A stretch of 64,000 bases of DNA. Origin: Proteus appendicitidis. Its GTDB lineage: Bacteria; Pseudomonadota; Gammaproteobacteria; Enterobacterales; Enterobacteriaceae. The stretch lies in NCBI RefSeq assembly GCF_030271835.1, contig NZ_CP127389.1, forward strand, positions 62,001 through 126,000, written 5' to 3'. The translations under genes and the position numbers were made by a program. Positions within the stretch are counted from its first letter, which is position 1, and each line of letters begins with the position of its first letter. Shown here in pieces: positions 22,413 to 31,880 of the stretch. Under the pieces are notes generated by a model, which worked only from the letters and a program-made list of their open reading frames with translations, searched no databases and was not told the origin of the DNA.

Positions 22413-24258
22413 ATTTTTTGCCTTATTAACGGTGATTGGTGCCAATAAATTGGCAAAAGCCACGGCACTAGGCACCACCTTAAAAATCACCCAAATGGCT
22501 GTGGGTGACGGTGGCGGAACGTTACCCACACCCGATACACAACAAACTAAACTCGTCGGTGAGAAACGCCGGGCGGGATTAAATACCTTATTTGTTGATC
22601 CGAAAAACGACAGCCAGATTATCGCTGAACAGGTTATACCTGAAAACGAAGGTGGTTACTGGATACGTGAGATTGGTTTATTTGATGATGAAGGCAGTTT
22701 AATTGCCGTAGGTAATTGCCCTGAAACCTATAAGCCACAATTGCAAGAGGGAAGCGGACGAACACAGACTATCCGCATGATATTAACCGTTAGTCATACC
22801 GAATCCGTTGAGTTAAAGGTTGATCCCTCGGTGATATTGGCGACTCGTGAATCTGTCAATGATGCCATTGAAACAGCATCAAAATCTATTTTAGACACTG
22901 TTAAAAAAGAATATGCAACAAAAGAAGATGTTAAAAAGAAATTTGATAACAGTAATGTTGTGCATGAAGTAGGTGCGTCAAAAGAAAAAGTTATTAGTCA
23001 AAAGGGAGTGACAGACTTATTTCAACCCAAAGGAACATACCCAACAGCATCAGAAATGAATGTTGAGCTTAATAAAAAAGTGGATAAAGCTAGCGTTTCT
23101 CAGCAGTTGGGAAATGATGTTAATAAAGTACCTAGTCTTGATTTAGTAACGAAAGAATTAGGTAAAAAGCAAGCGTCCGGCAACTACGCGGATAAATTAT
23201 CTACTCAAACTCAGGTTTTTAATGGTGCAACTAGTGCAACGGGGAGTTCATCTGTCACATTCAGAGGAAACTCTGTCGATTTAATTGTGAGTAATACTGT
23301 TGTTTTATTTAAAACTAAAATTGGGGATGCTAATAACGAGATAGCCTTACCTAACAACTCAGGAACATTGGCTCTTGCGGGTGAGAGCTACACAAAATCG
23401 CAATCTGACGGACGATATCAACCAACGGGTAATTATGCGCTAGCTGGAACTTCATACACAAAAATAGAATCAGACGCTAAATACCAATTAAAGGGTAACT
23501 ATTCTTTGATAGGTGATAGCTATACAAAAAATGAGTCAGATAGTAAATATCAACAGAAAGGGAATTACGCGGATAAATCATCTACTCAAACTCAGGTTTT
23601 TAATAGTGCAACTAGTGCAACGGGGAGTTCATCTGTCACATTCAGAGGAAACTCTGTCGATTTAATTGTGAGTAATACTGTTGTTTTATTTAAAACTAAA
23701 ATTGGGGATGCTAATAACGAGATAGCCTTACCTAACAACTCAGGAACATTGGCTCTTGCGGGTGAGAGCTACACAAAATCGCAATCTGATGGACGATATC
23801 AACCAATAGGTGATTATGCGCTAAAATCAGAACTTAATGATATTGAGCTGGTTCCCCACCCTATCCCTTGGTCATTATCCACAGCACCTACTGGTTATCT
23901 AATTTGCCAAGGGCAGACATTTAATAAGACAACATATCCAAAACTAGCTACCGCATATCCGTCTGGTAAATTACCTGACTTGCGTGGTGAGTTTATCCGG
24001 GGATCAGATGCGGATAGAGGTGTCGATTCAGGTCGAGTCGTATTGTCCACACAGCCGGGTAACAGCTTGTTATCAACAAATATGCTTAATAACGACAGTC
24101 CAGTTGCCAAGGAGTACCAGCAAAAGGTTGAGTGGATCGGTAGTTCTGGCACCAATAACCAAGGTGGTTATGGAATATTTCAGCAAATAGAAGGCGCTAA
24201 CGGTAACGAAACTCGTCCACGTAATATTGCATTTCTATACATAGTGAGAGCAGCATAA
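22402..24258 (+). CDS. H: Tail fibre protein gpH
   Basis: 618 residues from ATG 22402 (MSAKFFALLTVIGANKLA). N-terminal ~155 residues are the conserved P2 H attachment domain (TLKITQMAVGDGGG, ENEGGYWIREIGLFDDEG). The shaft has short repeats of the form SYTK-ESD-KYQ-GNY (about 340-400 and 455-475) and two copies of an 80-residue block. The tip has a tail-collar domain (VPHPIPWSLSTAPTGYLICQG, GKLPDLRGEFIRGSD), ending NIAFLYIVRAA. The tip and shaft decide host receptor range. Followed directly by its assembly chaperone. Confidence 0.93.
   Translation: MSAKFFALLTVIGANKLAKATALGTTLKITQMAVGDGGGTLPTPDTQQTKLVGEKRRAGLNTLFVDPKNDSQIIAEQVIPENEGGYWIREIGLFDDEGSLIAVGNCPETYKPQLQEGSGRTQTIRMILTVSHTESVELKVDPSVILATRESVNDAIETASKSILDTVKKEYATKEDVKKKFDNSNVVHEVGASKEKVISQKGVTDLFQPKGTYPTASEMNVELNKKVDKASVSQQLGNDVNKVPSLDLVTKELGKKQASGNYADKLSTQTQVFNGATSATGSSSVTFRGNSVDLIVSNTVVLFKTKIGDANNEIALPNNSGTLALAGESYTKSQSDGRYQPTGNYALAGTSYTKIESDAKYQLKGNYSLIGDSYTKNESDSKYQQKGNYADKSSTQTQVFNSATSATGSSSVTFRGNSVDLIVSNTVVLFKTKIGDANNEIALPNNSGTLALAGESYTKSQSDGRYQPIGDYALKSELNDIELVPHPIPWSLSTAPTGYLICQGQTFNKTTYPKLATAYPSGKLPDLRGEFIRGSDADRGVDSGRVVLSTQPGNSLLSTNMLNNDSPVAKEYQQKVEWIGSSGTNNQGGYGIFQQIEGANGNETRPRNIAFLYIVRAA
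23185..23424 (+). repeat. Tail-fibre 240-bp duplication, copy 1
   Basis: Repeated at 23566-23805, offset 381 bp (127 codons, so in frame). I count three base differences over 240: L/S, G/S and one silent. Encodes an 80-residue shaft block from YADK to YQP. Near identity at the base level means recent duplication or ongoing conversion. Confidence 0.93.
23566..23805 (+). repeat. Tail-fibre 240-bp duplication, copy 2
   Basis: Second copy of the shaft block, separated from the first by 141 bp of shorter SYTK-ESD-KYQ repeats. Recombination between the copies would delete or add 381 bp without changing frame. Confidence 0.93.
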
Positions 24259-24878
24259 TGACAAAATATAATTTAGACATTCAAGACGGAAAAATTGGTG
24301 AGAATGGTTTAGCGGAAGTTGCTGGTTGGGTGAAATGTTATTTATCACACCCTCAGACTCGTGAATATATGGGCGCAACAATGGAAAACGTTATGTTTGA
24401 TGTTTCTCTTCAATCGGGTGCGTACCTAGATGAGCCTAAGTTGCCAAAAAAAGAAAATCAAGCCATTAGACGTAAAGTTGATGGTAGCGCATGGGAAATT
24501 GTCGATGACTATCGCGGACTTGTTGCATATCACATACAAACAATGCAACCAGTAAACATTGATTTTATCGGATCATTACCTGATACATTAACACTATTAC
24601 AGCCGAACAGTGAGTTCGATAAGTGGAATGGTGAAAGCTGGGTTGCTGATGAGCGAGCTATTAAAGAAGCTCAAATTAACTCAGCTAATAAACAAAAAAC
24701 AGAGTTATCACAAGAAGCTGAAAATCGCATTGTGCAATTAGAGCGAAAAATTAAATTAGAAATGGCAAATGAAGTAGAGGTCGGGCTACTGAAAGCATGG
24801 GAAATTTACACAGTCAAGCTTGATGATGTAAATCCAGAATTAGCGCCAGATATTGAATTTCCAGAAAAGCCAGAATAG
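24258..24878 (+). CDS. G: Tail fibre assembly chaperone gpG
   Basis: 206 residues, coupled to H (TAATG). The C-terminal half has the caudoviral TAP pattern: ADERAIKEAQINSANKQKTEL, then LKAWEIYTVKLDDVNPELAPDIEFPEKP. It helps fold and attach the fibre with which it co-evolves. The N-terminal half is divergent, as expected for a fibre-matched chaperone. Confidence 0.9.
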   Translation: MTKYNLDIQDGKIGENGLAEVAGWVKCYLSHPQTREYMGATMENVMFDVSLQSGAYLDEPKLPKKENQAIRRKVDGSAWEIVDDYRGLVAYHIQTMQPVNIDFIGSLPDTLTLLQPNSEFDKWNGESWVADERAIKEAQINSANKQKTELSQEAENRIVQLERKIKLEMANEVEVGLLKAWEIYTVKLDDVNPELAPDIEFPEKPE

Positions 24879-24882
24879 CCGT

Positions 24883-24900
24883 TGTGCCATCATTCAAAGA
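24883..24900 (+). promoter_or_regulatory. Probable Ogr activator site, FI operon
   Basis: TGT-N12-AGA, one base off TGT-N12-ACA. The centre (24891.5) plus 55 gives a start near 24947, a sensible distance before the FI ATG at 24971. It is the only candidate in the gap between G and FI. Confidence 0.5.
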
Positions 24901-24970
24901 ATCCAACTTTCGTGCAATTTACTCACTAATTTTTCATGCTACACGGACACAGTTATAGGAGTCCGTGAGC

Positions 24971-26143
24971 ATGGCACAAGATTATCATCACGGTGTGCGC
25001 GTTATTGAAATTAACGAAGGCACCCGCCCCATTCGCACTATCAGCACCGCTATTGTCGGCGTGGTTTGCACCGCTGATGATGCGGACGAAAAAACATTTC
25101 CTTTAAACAAACCTATCTTACTGACTGATGTATCACAGGTTATCGGTAAAGCAGGAAAAACCGGCACATTAGCCAGCACCTTAAAAGCAATTTCCGATCA
25201 GGCTAAACCCATCACTGTTGTGGTGCGTGTAGAGCAAGGCGAAAGTGAAGCAGAAACCACTACTAATATTATTGGTGGCACTACCGAAGAAGGGCTAAAA
25301 ACAGGGTTGCAAGCACTGCTAGCATCACAAGCCCAACACGGCATTAAGCCTCGTATTATCGGCGCACCCGGTCACGATACTTTAGCCGTTGCCAATGAGA
25401 TTGCGGTGATTTGTCAAAAGCTCCGCGCCTTTGGCTATGTGTCTGCTTACGACTGTAAAAATATCAGCGAAGCAATCAAGTACCGTGACAACTTTGGCCA
25501 GCGTGAATTGATGGTGATTTTTCCTGATTTCACGTCATGGGATAGTACCACTAACAGCGAATCAACCGCTTATGCCACGGCGCGTGCGCTAGGTCTGCGT
25601 GCCAAGTTAGACAATGATATCGGTTGGCATAAAACACTATCCAATATCACCGTTAATGGTGTGACGGGTATTTCTAAGGATATTTATTGGGATTTACAAG
25701 ACCCTGCCACTGATGCCGGTTTACTGAATGAAAAAGGGGTGACGACACTTATCCGCCGTGATGGTTTTCGTTTTTGGGGTTCGCGTACCTGTTCGGATGA
25801 TCCGCTGTTTGCCTTTGAATCTTATACCCGTAGCGCGCAAGTCCTTGCTGACACCATGGCAGAAGGGCAAATGTGGGCGATTGATAAACCGTTAACACCG
25901 TCTTTGGCGCGGGATATCGTTGAAACCATCAACGCAAAATTACGTTCACTGGTCAGTCAGGGCTATTTGTTAGGCGGTGAATGTTGGTATGACCCGACAT
26001 CAAATAGCAAAGAAGAACTTAAAGACGGCAAGCTCACACTGGATTATGACTATACACCAGTGCCACCAATGGAAAATCTGATGTTACGTCAGCGTATTAC
26101 CGATAAATACCTGATGGATTTCGGTAACAAAATCAAGGGGTAA
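24971..26143 (+). CDS. FI: Contractile tail sheath gpFI
   Basis: 390 residues (P2 FI 396). ATG 24971 has GGAG nine bases upstream; the in-frame GTG at 24965 is too close to it. Nearly P2-like text throughout: DYHHGVRVIEINEGTRPI, FPLNKPILLTDV, KLRAFGYVSAYDCK, GVTTLIRRDGFRFWGSRTCS and DYDYTPVPPMENL. Polymerises around the tube and contracts on infection. Confidence 0.97.
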   Translation: MAQDYHHGVRVIEINEGTRPIRTISTAIVGVVCTADDADEKTFPLNKPILLTDVSQVIGKAGKTGTLASTLKAISDQAKPITVVVRVEQGESEAETTTNIIGGTTEEGLKTGLQALLASQAQHGIKPRIIGAPGHDTLAVANEIAVICQKLRAFGYVSAYDCKNISEAIKYRDNFGQRELMVIFPDFTSWDSTTNSESTAYATARALGLRAKLDNDIGWHKTLSNITVNGVTGISKDIYWDLQDPATDAGLLNEKGVTTLIRRDGFRFWGSRTCSDDPLFAFESYTRSAQVLADTMAEGQMWAIDKPLTPSLARDIVETINAKLRSLVSQGYLLGGECWYDPTSNSKEELKDGKLTLDYDYTPVPPMENLMLRQRITDKYLMDFGNKIKG

Positions 26144-26146
26144 ATC

Positions 26147-26662
26147 ATGGCGTTACCACGCAAGCTAAAGAATTTTAATTTATTTATGAATGGCACCAAT
26201 TATGTGGGTGTTGCCGAAGAACTCACATTACCCAAAATCACCCGCAAGTTAGAAGCTTATCGCGGGGGCGGTATGAATGGTTCGGTGCAAATTGATATGG
26301 GTCTTGATGACGGTGCGCTTGATAGTGAGTTTACTCTCGGTGGTGCTGATATTGACGTTTACCGACAATGGGGTGCGTCTATTATTGATGCGGTTCAATT
26401 GCGTTTTTGTGGTGCTTATCAGCGTGATGATACGGGGGAAGTACTCGCGGTTGAAGTGGTTCTGCGTGGCCGTTATAGCGAAATCGATCCGGGTAACTGG
26501 AAATCGGGCGATAACACACAAACCAAAGTCACCGTAAAACCCACGTACTACAAGTTAGTGATGGACGGTCAAGAAATCATTGAGATTGATATCGTCAATA
26601 TGGTGGAAAAAGTGGACGGTAAAGACCTGTTACAAGCACAGCGTGACGCGCTGGGACTTTAA
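26147..26662 (+). CDS. FII: Tail tube protein gpFII
   Basis: 171 residues (P2 FII 172): MALPRKLKNFNLFMNG, ELTLPKITRKLEAYRGGGM, RQWGASIIDAVQLRF, and YYKLVMDGQEIIEIDIVNM. Forms the inner tube inside the sheath. Starts three bases after FI. Confidence 0.97.
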   Translation: MALPRKLKNFNLFMNGTNYVGVAEELTLPKITRKLEAYRGGGMNGSVQIDMGLDDGALDSEFTLGGADIDVYRQWGASIIDAVQLRFCGAYQRDDTGEVLAVEVVLRGRYSEIDPGNWKSGDNTQTKVTVKPTYYKLVMDGQEIIEIDIVNMVEKVDGKDLLQAQRDALGL

Positions 26663-26681
26663 TTAAATTCGGAAAGAGAAC

Positions 26682-27029
26682 ATGAAAGAGCCAATCAAAG
26701 AACAAAACCAAGAGCCAATTGAATGGGTTGTTGTTAACGGTGACCAAGCCACGGTGACATTAGAACAACCACTTATGCGCGGTGAAACCAAAATCGAAAA
26801 AGTGACGGTGCTTAAACCCAATTCAGGGGCATTACGCGGTGTGCGTTTACAGCCGTTAATGGATATGGATGTTGATAGCATGATGCAAGTCTTACCGCGT
26901 ATTACTATGCCAACGTTAACCAAAAACGATGTGCTGTCTTTAGCTGCGGGCGACTTGGTAAACCTAAGTGTACAGGTGGTCAATTTTTTATTACCGAAGT
27001 CGGTTATGCCCGATTCCCTAGCGAATTAA
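26682..27029 (+). CDS. E: Tail assembly protein gpE
   Basis: 115 residues. Typical gpE: VTLEQPLMRGETKIEKVTVLKPNSGALRGVRL in short pieces, then MQVLPRITMPTLTKNDVLSL. Probably binds the tape measure during tail assembly. A slippery TTTTTTA within its end allows the longer E+E' product. Confidence 0.92.
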   Translation: MKEPIKEQNQEPIEWVVVNGDQATVTLEQPLMRGETKIEKVTVLKPNSGALRGVRLQPLMDMDVDSMMQVLPRITMPTLTKNDVLSLAAGDLVNLSVQVVNFLLPKSVMPDSLAN

Positions 27030-27163
27030 CTACCGATGAACTGGCGGCAGATATTGCCGTCATTTTTCATTGGTCACCGGCAGACACCGGCAAAATGAGC
27101 CTTTCAGAATTATTGTCATGGCGCTATCAAGCGGCGAAACGGTGCGGACAACAGGATGAGTAA
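26682..27163 (+). CDS. E': gpE+E' by -1 ribosomal frameshift
   Basis: The E reading frame contains the heptamer T-TTT-TTA at 26984-26990 in the correct phase for -1 slippage (AAT TTT TTA). After the shift, translation continues ITEVGYARFPSELTTDELAAD ... up to CGQQDE and stops at 27161-27163, giving about 160 residues. P2 makes E+E' the same way from TTTTTTG; E' has no start of its own. The T gene overlaps the end of E' by 8 bases. The extension (FHWSPADTGKMSLSELLSWR) is the conserved E' motif. Confidence 0.88.
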
Positions 27164-30017
27164 TAACTTAAAATTACAAGTTGTACTGAGTGCGGTTGAT
27201 AAATTAACCGCACCGTTTCGCAGTGCGCAAGAAAGCAATAAACGATTGGCATCCGCTGTGCGCCAATCGCGTGACTCGTTAAAAACACTTAATCAGCAAG
27301 CCTCACAAATTGACGGCTTTCGCAAGATTAAACAGCAGTTAACGTCCACACAGCAAGCGTACCAATCCGCCACACAACGTGTTGCTACTCTCGCCAAAGA
27401 AATTGCCAATAGTGAAAATCCCACAAAAAAACAGTTAGAGGCATTTAAAAAAGCGCAACGGGAAGCGGGGCAACTCAAAACCAAGTATGAGCAATTACAG
27501 CAGTCGGCACAGCGACAGCGCTCGGCACTACAAGCGAATGGTATTTCCACTAACCAGCTTGGTCAAGCACAACGGCGACTCAATGGTGATATTGAACGCA
27601 CCACGCAACAGCTACGCCGACAGGAAAACCAATTAAGGCGCAGTGCCGAACAAGAACGGCGCATGGCGGCGGCTAAATCGCAGTATCAAAAGACGCTTGA
27701 TGTGCGAAATAAAATGGCGGGCACCGGTGCCACCATGACAGCAACCGGTGCCGGTATGCTGTATTCCGCGAAACAAACCTTAATGCCGGGGTATGAGTTT
27801 AATGTGGGTATGTCAAAGGTGCAGGCATTAACGCGTCTAGATAAAAACTCCGATGAATTTAAGATGTTGCGTGAACAAGCGCGAGAGCTAGGCGCAACCA
27901 CAGCATTTACGGCTAACCAAGTGGCGCAAGGTCAGGCATTCTATGCAATGGCAGGTTTTAAGCCTGAACAAATTAAAAATGCTATGCCGGGTACATTGGC
28001 AATGTCATTGGCGGGTGATATTGATTTAGGTACGACGGCAGATATCGGCTCAAATATTTTAACCGGCTTTAAACTCGACTCGGATCAGATGGGGCGAGTG
28101 AGTGATGTGTTAGTCGGTGCCTTTACCCGTTCAAATACCAGTCTGACGATGCTTGGCGACACGATGAAATACGTTGCACCGGTGGCGTCAGGGTTAGGGG
28201 TTGATTTAGAAACGGCAGCCGCCGCAACGGGTAAATTGGGTGATGCCGGTATTCAAGGCTCAATGGCGGGTACCTCATTGCGGGCAATTTTAGGACGTTT
28301 GGCGGAGCCACCTAAGCAAGCGGCGAAAGCGTTAGAAGAACTGGGCATTAAGACTCGTGATGCCAAAGGCAACTTACGCGACTTTCCTGAGTTATTAGCT
28401 GAATTGGATAAGAAAACCGCCAATATGGGTAATGCGCAACGGGCGGGATTCTTTAAACATATTGCTGGTGAAGAAGCCTTCTCCGCGTTATCGGTATTGG
28501 CAGAACAAGCGGGTAAGGGGGAGTTGCAAAACCTTGTTGCCGACTTAAAGAAAGCTAAAGGCGAAGCCCAAAAAGTCGCGGGCACCATGACGGACAACTT
28601 AAGCGGGGATATGAAAAACCTACAATCTGCATGGGAAGATTTAGGCATTCAGATTTTTGACGGCATTGATAGCCCATTGCGTCAGATATCACAAAGTATT
28701 ACCAGTGTGATTTCTAATGTGGGTGTGTGGATGAAAGAAAATCCTGAGCTGGCAAAAACACTGACTATGGTGGGCTTAGCGATAGCCGGCATAATTACCA
28801 CGCTCGGTATTCTCTCGTTATCCATTGCCGCAATGTTAGGACCATTAGCCGCCGCGAAATTAAGTCTATCAATTTTAGGCATTAAAGGCGGTGGCGCACT
28901 CGCTCTGTTATTAAAACCAATAAAATTATTAGGCAGTGCATTTTTAGGATTGGGTAAAGCCATGTTAGCTAACCCTATTTTGTTGGCTATTGCTGTTATT
29001 GCGGGTGCTATTTATCTGATTTATAAAAATTGGGATAAGATTGAGCCGTATGTCACCAAAGTATGGGAGTCTGTTAAACAGCGCACCGCTATCGCATGGC
29101 AAGCATTGAAAGGCACCATTTTAATGGCATGGGAAGCCATTAAATACATCTTCTTTAACTGGACGATACCGGGCTTAATTGCAAAACATTGGGATAGTAT
29201 TGTCGGCTATACCAAAACCGCGTGGGCATCTGTTAAATCTGTGATTTCAGGGATATGGGAAGGCATTAAAACCTTTTTCATGACGCAAACATTACCGGGG
29301 ATTATTTATAGCAATTGGGATCAAATCGTTAAGTACACCAAAGAAAAATGGGAATTTCTTAAAACAACGATATCGACTAAATGGGATGAAATTGTCGAAG
29401 ATACTAAAGCGTTGCCGGCTAAATTTTTACAGTTCGGTAGTGACCTGATTGATTCCATTATTCAGGGGATAAAAAACAAATGGACGGACTTTAAAAATAG
29501 CATTGGGGAATTGGCAACCGCCGCCAAAGAAGCACTGACACCGGAATTTGCTAAAACATCCGATCCGAAAGTGCAGTCTGCATTAGATTCTTACAATAGC
29601 AACTTTGCCGGTATGTATGATTCAGGCGGTTATATCCCGCGTGGTCAGTTTGGTATTGCCGGCGAAAATGGTCCTGAAATTGTTGAGGGTCCTGCGAATA
29701 TCACCAGCCGTAAGCACACCGCCATGTTAGCGACAGCCGCATTATCGCTAGGCAGTGCCTTTTCATTACAGGCACAAAATGCCCCGTTGCACCCGCACAG
29801 TTTGCCGGTTGAAAACTATCGCACGGCACCGGCTAACGTGAACATTCAACAACAGCGTTATCAAGGCGCGCCGGCACATTATGAAATTAATATTCATCCT
29901 CAACCAAATCAATCCGCGCAAGATATCGCACAGCTTGTCATTGCGGAAATTGAGCGTCGTGAGCGTGACAAACAAGCACGATTAAATAGCCGTTATCAAG
30001 ATAATGAGGTGTGGTAA
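27156..30017 (+). CDS. T: Tape measure protein gpT
   Basis: 953 residues; sets tail length (P2 T is 815, so the tail is predicted longer). N-terminal coiled coil to ~180 (QLKTKYEQLQQSAQRQRSAL region), the TP901-type core with AFTANQVAQGQAFYAMAG and GSMAGTSLRAILGRLAEPPK, several hydrophobic segments at ~535-630, tryptophan-spaced repeats (NWDKIEPYVTKVWESVK, HWDSIVGYTKTAW, NWDQIVKYTKEKW), and a YDSGGYIPRGQFGIAGENGPE motif near the C-terminus. Confidence 0.95.
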   Translation: MSNNLKLQVVLSAVDKLTAPFRSAQESNKRLASAVRQSRDSLKTLNQQASQIDGFRKIKQQLTSTQQAYQSATQRVATLAKEIANSENPTKKQLEAFKKAQREAGQLKTKYEQLQQSAQRQRSALQANGISTNQLGQAQRRLNGDIERTTQQLRRQENQLRRSAEQERRMAAAKSQYQKTLDVRNKMAGTGATMTATGAGMLYSAKQTLMPGYEFNVGMSKVQALTRLDKNSDEFKMLREQARELGATTAFTANQVAQGQAFYAMAGFKPEQIKNAMPGTLAMSLAGDIDLGTTADIGSNILTGFKLDSDQMGRVSDVLVGAFTRSNTSLTMLGDTMKYVAPVASGLGVDLETAAAATGKLGDAGIQGSMAGTSLRAILGRLAEPPKQAAKALEELGIKTRDAKGNLRDFPELLAELDKKTANMGNAQRAGFFKHIAGEEAFSALSVLAEQAGKGELQNLVADLKKAKGEAQKVAGTMTDNLSGDMKNLQSAWEDLGIQIFDGIDSPLRQISQSITSVISNVGVWMKENPELAKTLTMVGLAIAGIITTLGILSLSIAAMLGPLAAAKLSLSILGIKGGGALALLLKPIKLLGSAFLGLGKAMLANPILLAIAVIAGAIYLIYKNWDKIEPYVTKVWESVKQRTAIAWQALKGTILMAWEAIKYIFFNWTIPGLIAKHWDSIVGYTKTAWASVKSVISGIWEGIKTFFMTQTLPGIIYSNWDQIVKYTKEKWEFLKTTISTKWDEIVEDTKALPAKFLQFGSDLIDSIIQGIKNKWTDFKNSIGELATAAKEALTPEFAKTSDPKVQSALDSYNSNFAGMYDSGGYIPRGQFGIAGENGPEIVEGPANITSRKHTAMLATAALSLGSAFSLQAQNAPLHPHSLPVENYRTAPANVNIQQQRYQGAPAHYEINIHPQPNQSAQDIAQLVIAEIERRERDKQARLNSRYQDNEVW

Positions 30018-30481
30018 TGATGGCAGCACTTGGGGTATTTGTGTTTGAGTTACGCACAGTGCCTTATCAATCGCTACAAAAACAACAAACGTGGCGACAT
30101 GGTTTTACTCAACGTGTCGCACGCCGACCGGCACAACAATTTATTGGTCCTGATACTGATGTGATCACCTTATCGGGTGCGCTTTATCCCTCATTAACTG
30201 GCGGTAAGGTGTCGTTGCTGGCATTAGAATTAATGGCGGATAGCGGTAAGGCATGGTCATTTATTGATGGTACGGGCACTATTCACGGCATGTTTGTGAT
30301 CACCGATTTACAACGCACCCACACCGAATTTTTCCAAGATGGTGCTGCCAGAAAAATTGATTTCTCGCTGACATTAAAACGGGTGGATGACTCCATCAGT
30401 CAGATGTTGGGAGATTTAAGCGACCAATTAGGTATGATGGCGAACGGTGCCGGTGAAGCCATTAAAGGGGTTTTATCATAA
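30017..30481 (+). CDS. U: Tail protein gpU
   Basis: 154 residues (P2 U 159), starting MMAALGVFVFELRTVPYQSLQ and overlapping the T stop (TAATG). Contains RPAQQFIGPDTDVITLSGALYP and GKAWSFIDGTG. Baseplate hub or tail terminus component. Coupled to D. Confidence 0.94.
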   Translation: MMAALGVFVFELRTVPYQSLQKQQTWRHGFTQRVARRPAQQFIGPDTDVITLSGALYPSLTGGKVSLLALELMADSGKAWSFIDGTGTIHGMFVITDLQRTHTEFFQDGAARKIDFSLTLKRVDDSISQMLGDLSDQLGMMANGAGEAIKGVLS

Positions 30482-31578
30482 TGTTGCCAGAAATGATCAC
30501 TGGTAAAAGTAGCACGCCGGCTTTCGTGTTAATTGCTGGTGACGAAGATATCAGCGCCAAAATTCAAGGGCGATTAATTTCGCTTTCATTAACGGACAAT
30601 CGGGGCTTTGAAGCTGACCGGCTTGATATTGAGTTAGATGATTCTGACGGCGCATTAATGATGCCAAAGCGGGGTGAGGTATTAACTTTACATCTTGGTT
30701 GGCAAGGTGAAAACCTTATTCATAAAGGCTCGTTTACGGTCGATGAGATAGAGCATTCAGGTGTACCCGATAAAATGACATTACGCGCTCGTAGTGCCGA
30801 CTTTAGGGCAACGCTAAATGTGCGCCGCGAAATGTCGTACCATCAAAAAACATTAGGCGATATCGTTAGAACCATTGCAGGGCGTAATAATGTCACGGCG
30901 GTGGTTGATCCTGGTCTTGATACGGTAAAAATTGAACATATCGACCAGACCAATGAGTCAGACGGCAGTTTTTTAACGCGCTTAGGGAAATTAAATGGTG
31001 CCACCGCCTGTGTTAAAAACGGGAGTTTGCTGTTTATGGTGCAAGGGGGAAATACCACCGCCAGTGGTCAAGCATTACCGCTAGTACAAATCACCCGCAG
31101 TGTAGGAGATGGGCACCGTTTTTCATTGGTGGATAGAGGTGCTTACACTGGCGTGACCGCCAATTATTTAAACACCCGTAAACCGCAAGAGAAAACACAA
31201 TCACAAATTAGGCGCAGAAAACCCACTACCGATAAACCGAAAAAAGAAGAAGAGAAACAAGGGGAGTATCTTGTTGGTGAAGAAGGTAATGTGATGGTGT
31301 TGTCTCATACTTACGCAAGTAAAACCAATGCCGAACGTGCCGCGAAAGCCGCGTGGGAAAAAATACAGCGGGGCGTTGCCTCTTTTAGTATTACCCTTGC
31401 GAAAGGGCGAGCGGATCTCTTTCCTGAATTACCGGTACAAGTCAGCGGATTTAAACCTGAAATTGATGAAGCCTATTGGACATTGGTCACAGTGAGCCAT
31501 TCACTGAACAATAGCGGATTTACCACCTCGTTAGAATTAGAAGTCAAAAGCAGTGATATAGATATGGATAAGGAATAG
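30481..31578 (+). CDS. D: Baseplate hub protein gpD (late control D)
   Basis: 365 residues, T4 gp27-like hub fold (P2 D 387). Family blocks: DNRGFEADRLDIELDDSDG, HLGWQGENLIHKGSFTVDEIEHSG in parts, MSYHQKTLGDIVRTIAGRN, and a lysine-rich loop (RRRKPTTDKPKKEEEKQ) near residue 245. Last structural gene of the FI operon, followed by ogr as in P2. Confidence 0.94.
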   Translation: MLPEMITGKSSTPAFVLIAGDEDISAKIQGRLISLSLTDNRGFEADRLDIELDDSDGALMMPKRGEVLTLHLGWQGENLIHKGSFTVDEIEHSGVPDKMTLRARSADFRATLNVRREMSYHQKTLGDIVRTIAGRNNVTAVVDPGLDTVKIEHIDQTNESDGSFLTRLGKLNGATACVKNGSLLFMVQGGNTTASGQALPLVQITRSVGDGHRFSLVDRGAYTGVTANYLNTRKPQEKTQSQIRRRKPTTDKPKKEEEKQGEYLVGEEGNVMVLSHTYASKTNAERAAKAAWEKIQRGVASFSITLAKGRADLFPELPVQVSGFKPEIDEAYWTLVTVSHSLNNSGFTTSLELEVKSSDIDMDKE

Positions 31579-31630
31579 TGCCTGTGTATAATTACAGGTA
31601 ATTTCCACATCATAAAGAGGTAACCCGTTT

Positions 31631-31804
31631 ATGATGATTTGTCCTGTTTGTGGTCATGCCGCCCATACTCGTAGTAGTCAGCAAATATCTTCCGATACCA
31701 AAGAACGTTATAACCAGTGCCAGAATATCAATTGTGGCGCAACGTTCGTCAGCCATGAAACCGTAACACGGTTTATTTCAAAGCCTCAATTGTTGAGCGA
31801 GTAG
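31631..31804 (+). CDS. ogr: Ogr/Delta zinc-finger late activator
   Basis: 57 residues: MMICPVCGHAAHTRSS ... ERYNQCQNINCGATFVSHE. The C-x2-C and C-x4-C cysteines are the Ogr/Delta zinc site, and the spacing equals P2 Ogr, which has 72 residues; here the C-terminal tail is about 15 residues shorter. It turns on the late promoters by contacting RNA polymerase alpha at TGT-N12-ACA sites, several of which I find in this prophage. AGAGG lies ten bases before ATG 31631; an alternative ATG is at 31634. Confidence 0.93.
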   Translation: MMICPVCGHAAHTRSSQQISSDTKERYNQCQNINCGATFVSHETVTRFISKPQLLSE

Positions 31805-31855
31805 AGCCACATCTTGATAAGTATTGTCAGCAGGCATTAGCGATTTGATGAAAAT

Positions 31856-31880
31856 GCCCGGAGTGTTCCGGGCGTTGTTT
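31856..31880. terminator. Bidirectional terminator after ogr
   Basis: GCCCGGA (31856-31862) pairs with TCCGGGC (31867-31873), GTGT loop, then a T-rich tail on the plus strand and TTTT on the minus strand. It separates convergent ogr and the membrane-protein gene. Confidence 0.82.

Noticed and set aside
28253..28648. 131-codon minus-strand frame inside gene T
   Set aside because: Mirror of biased codon use in the tape measure gene; no start signal.
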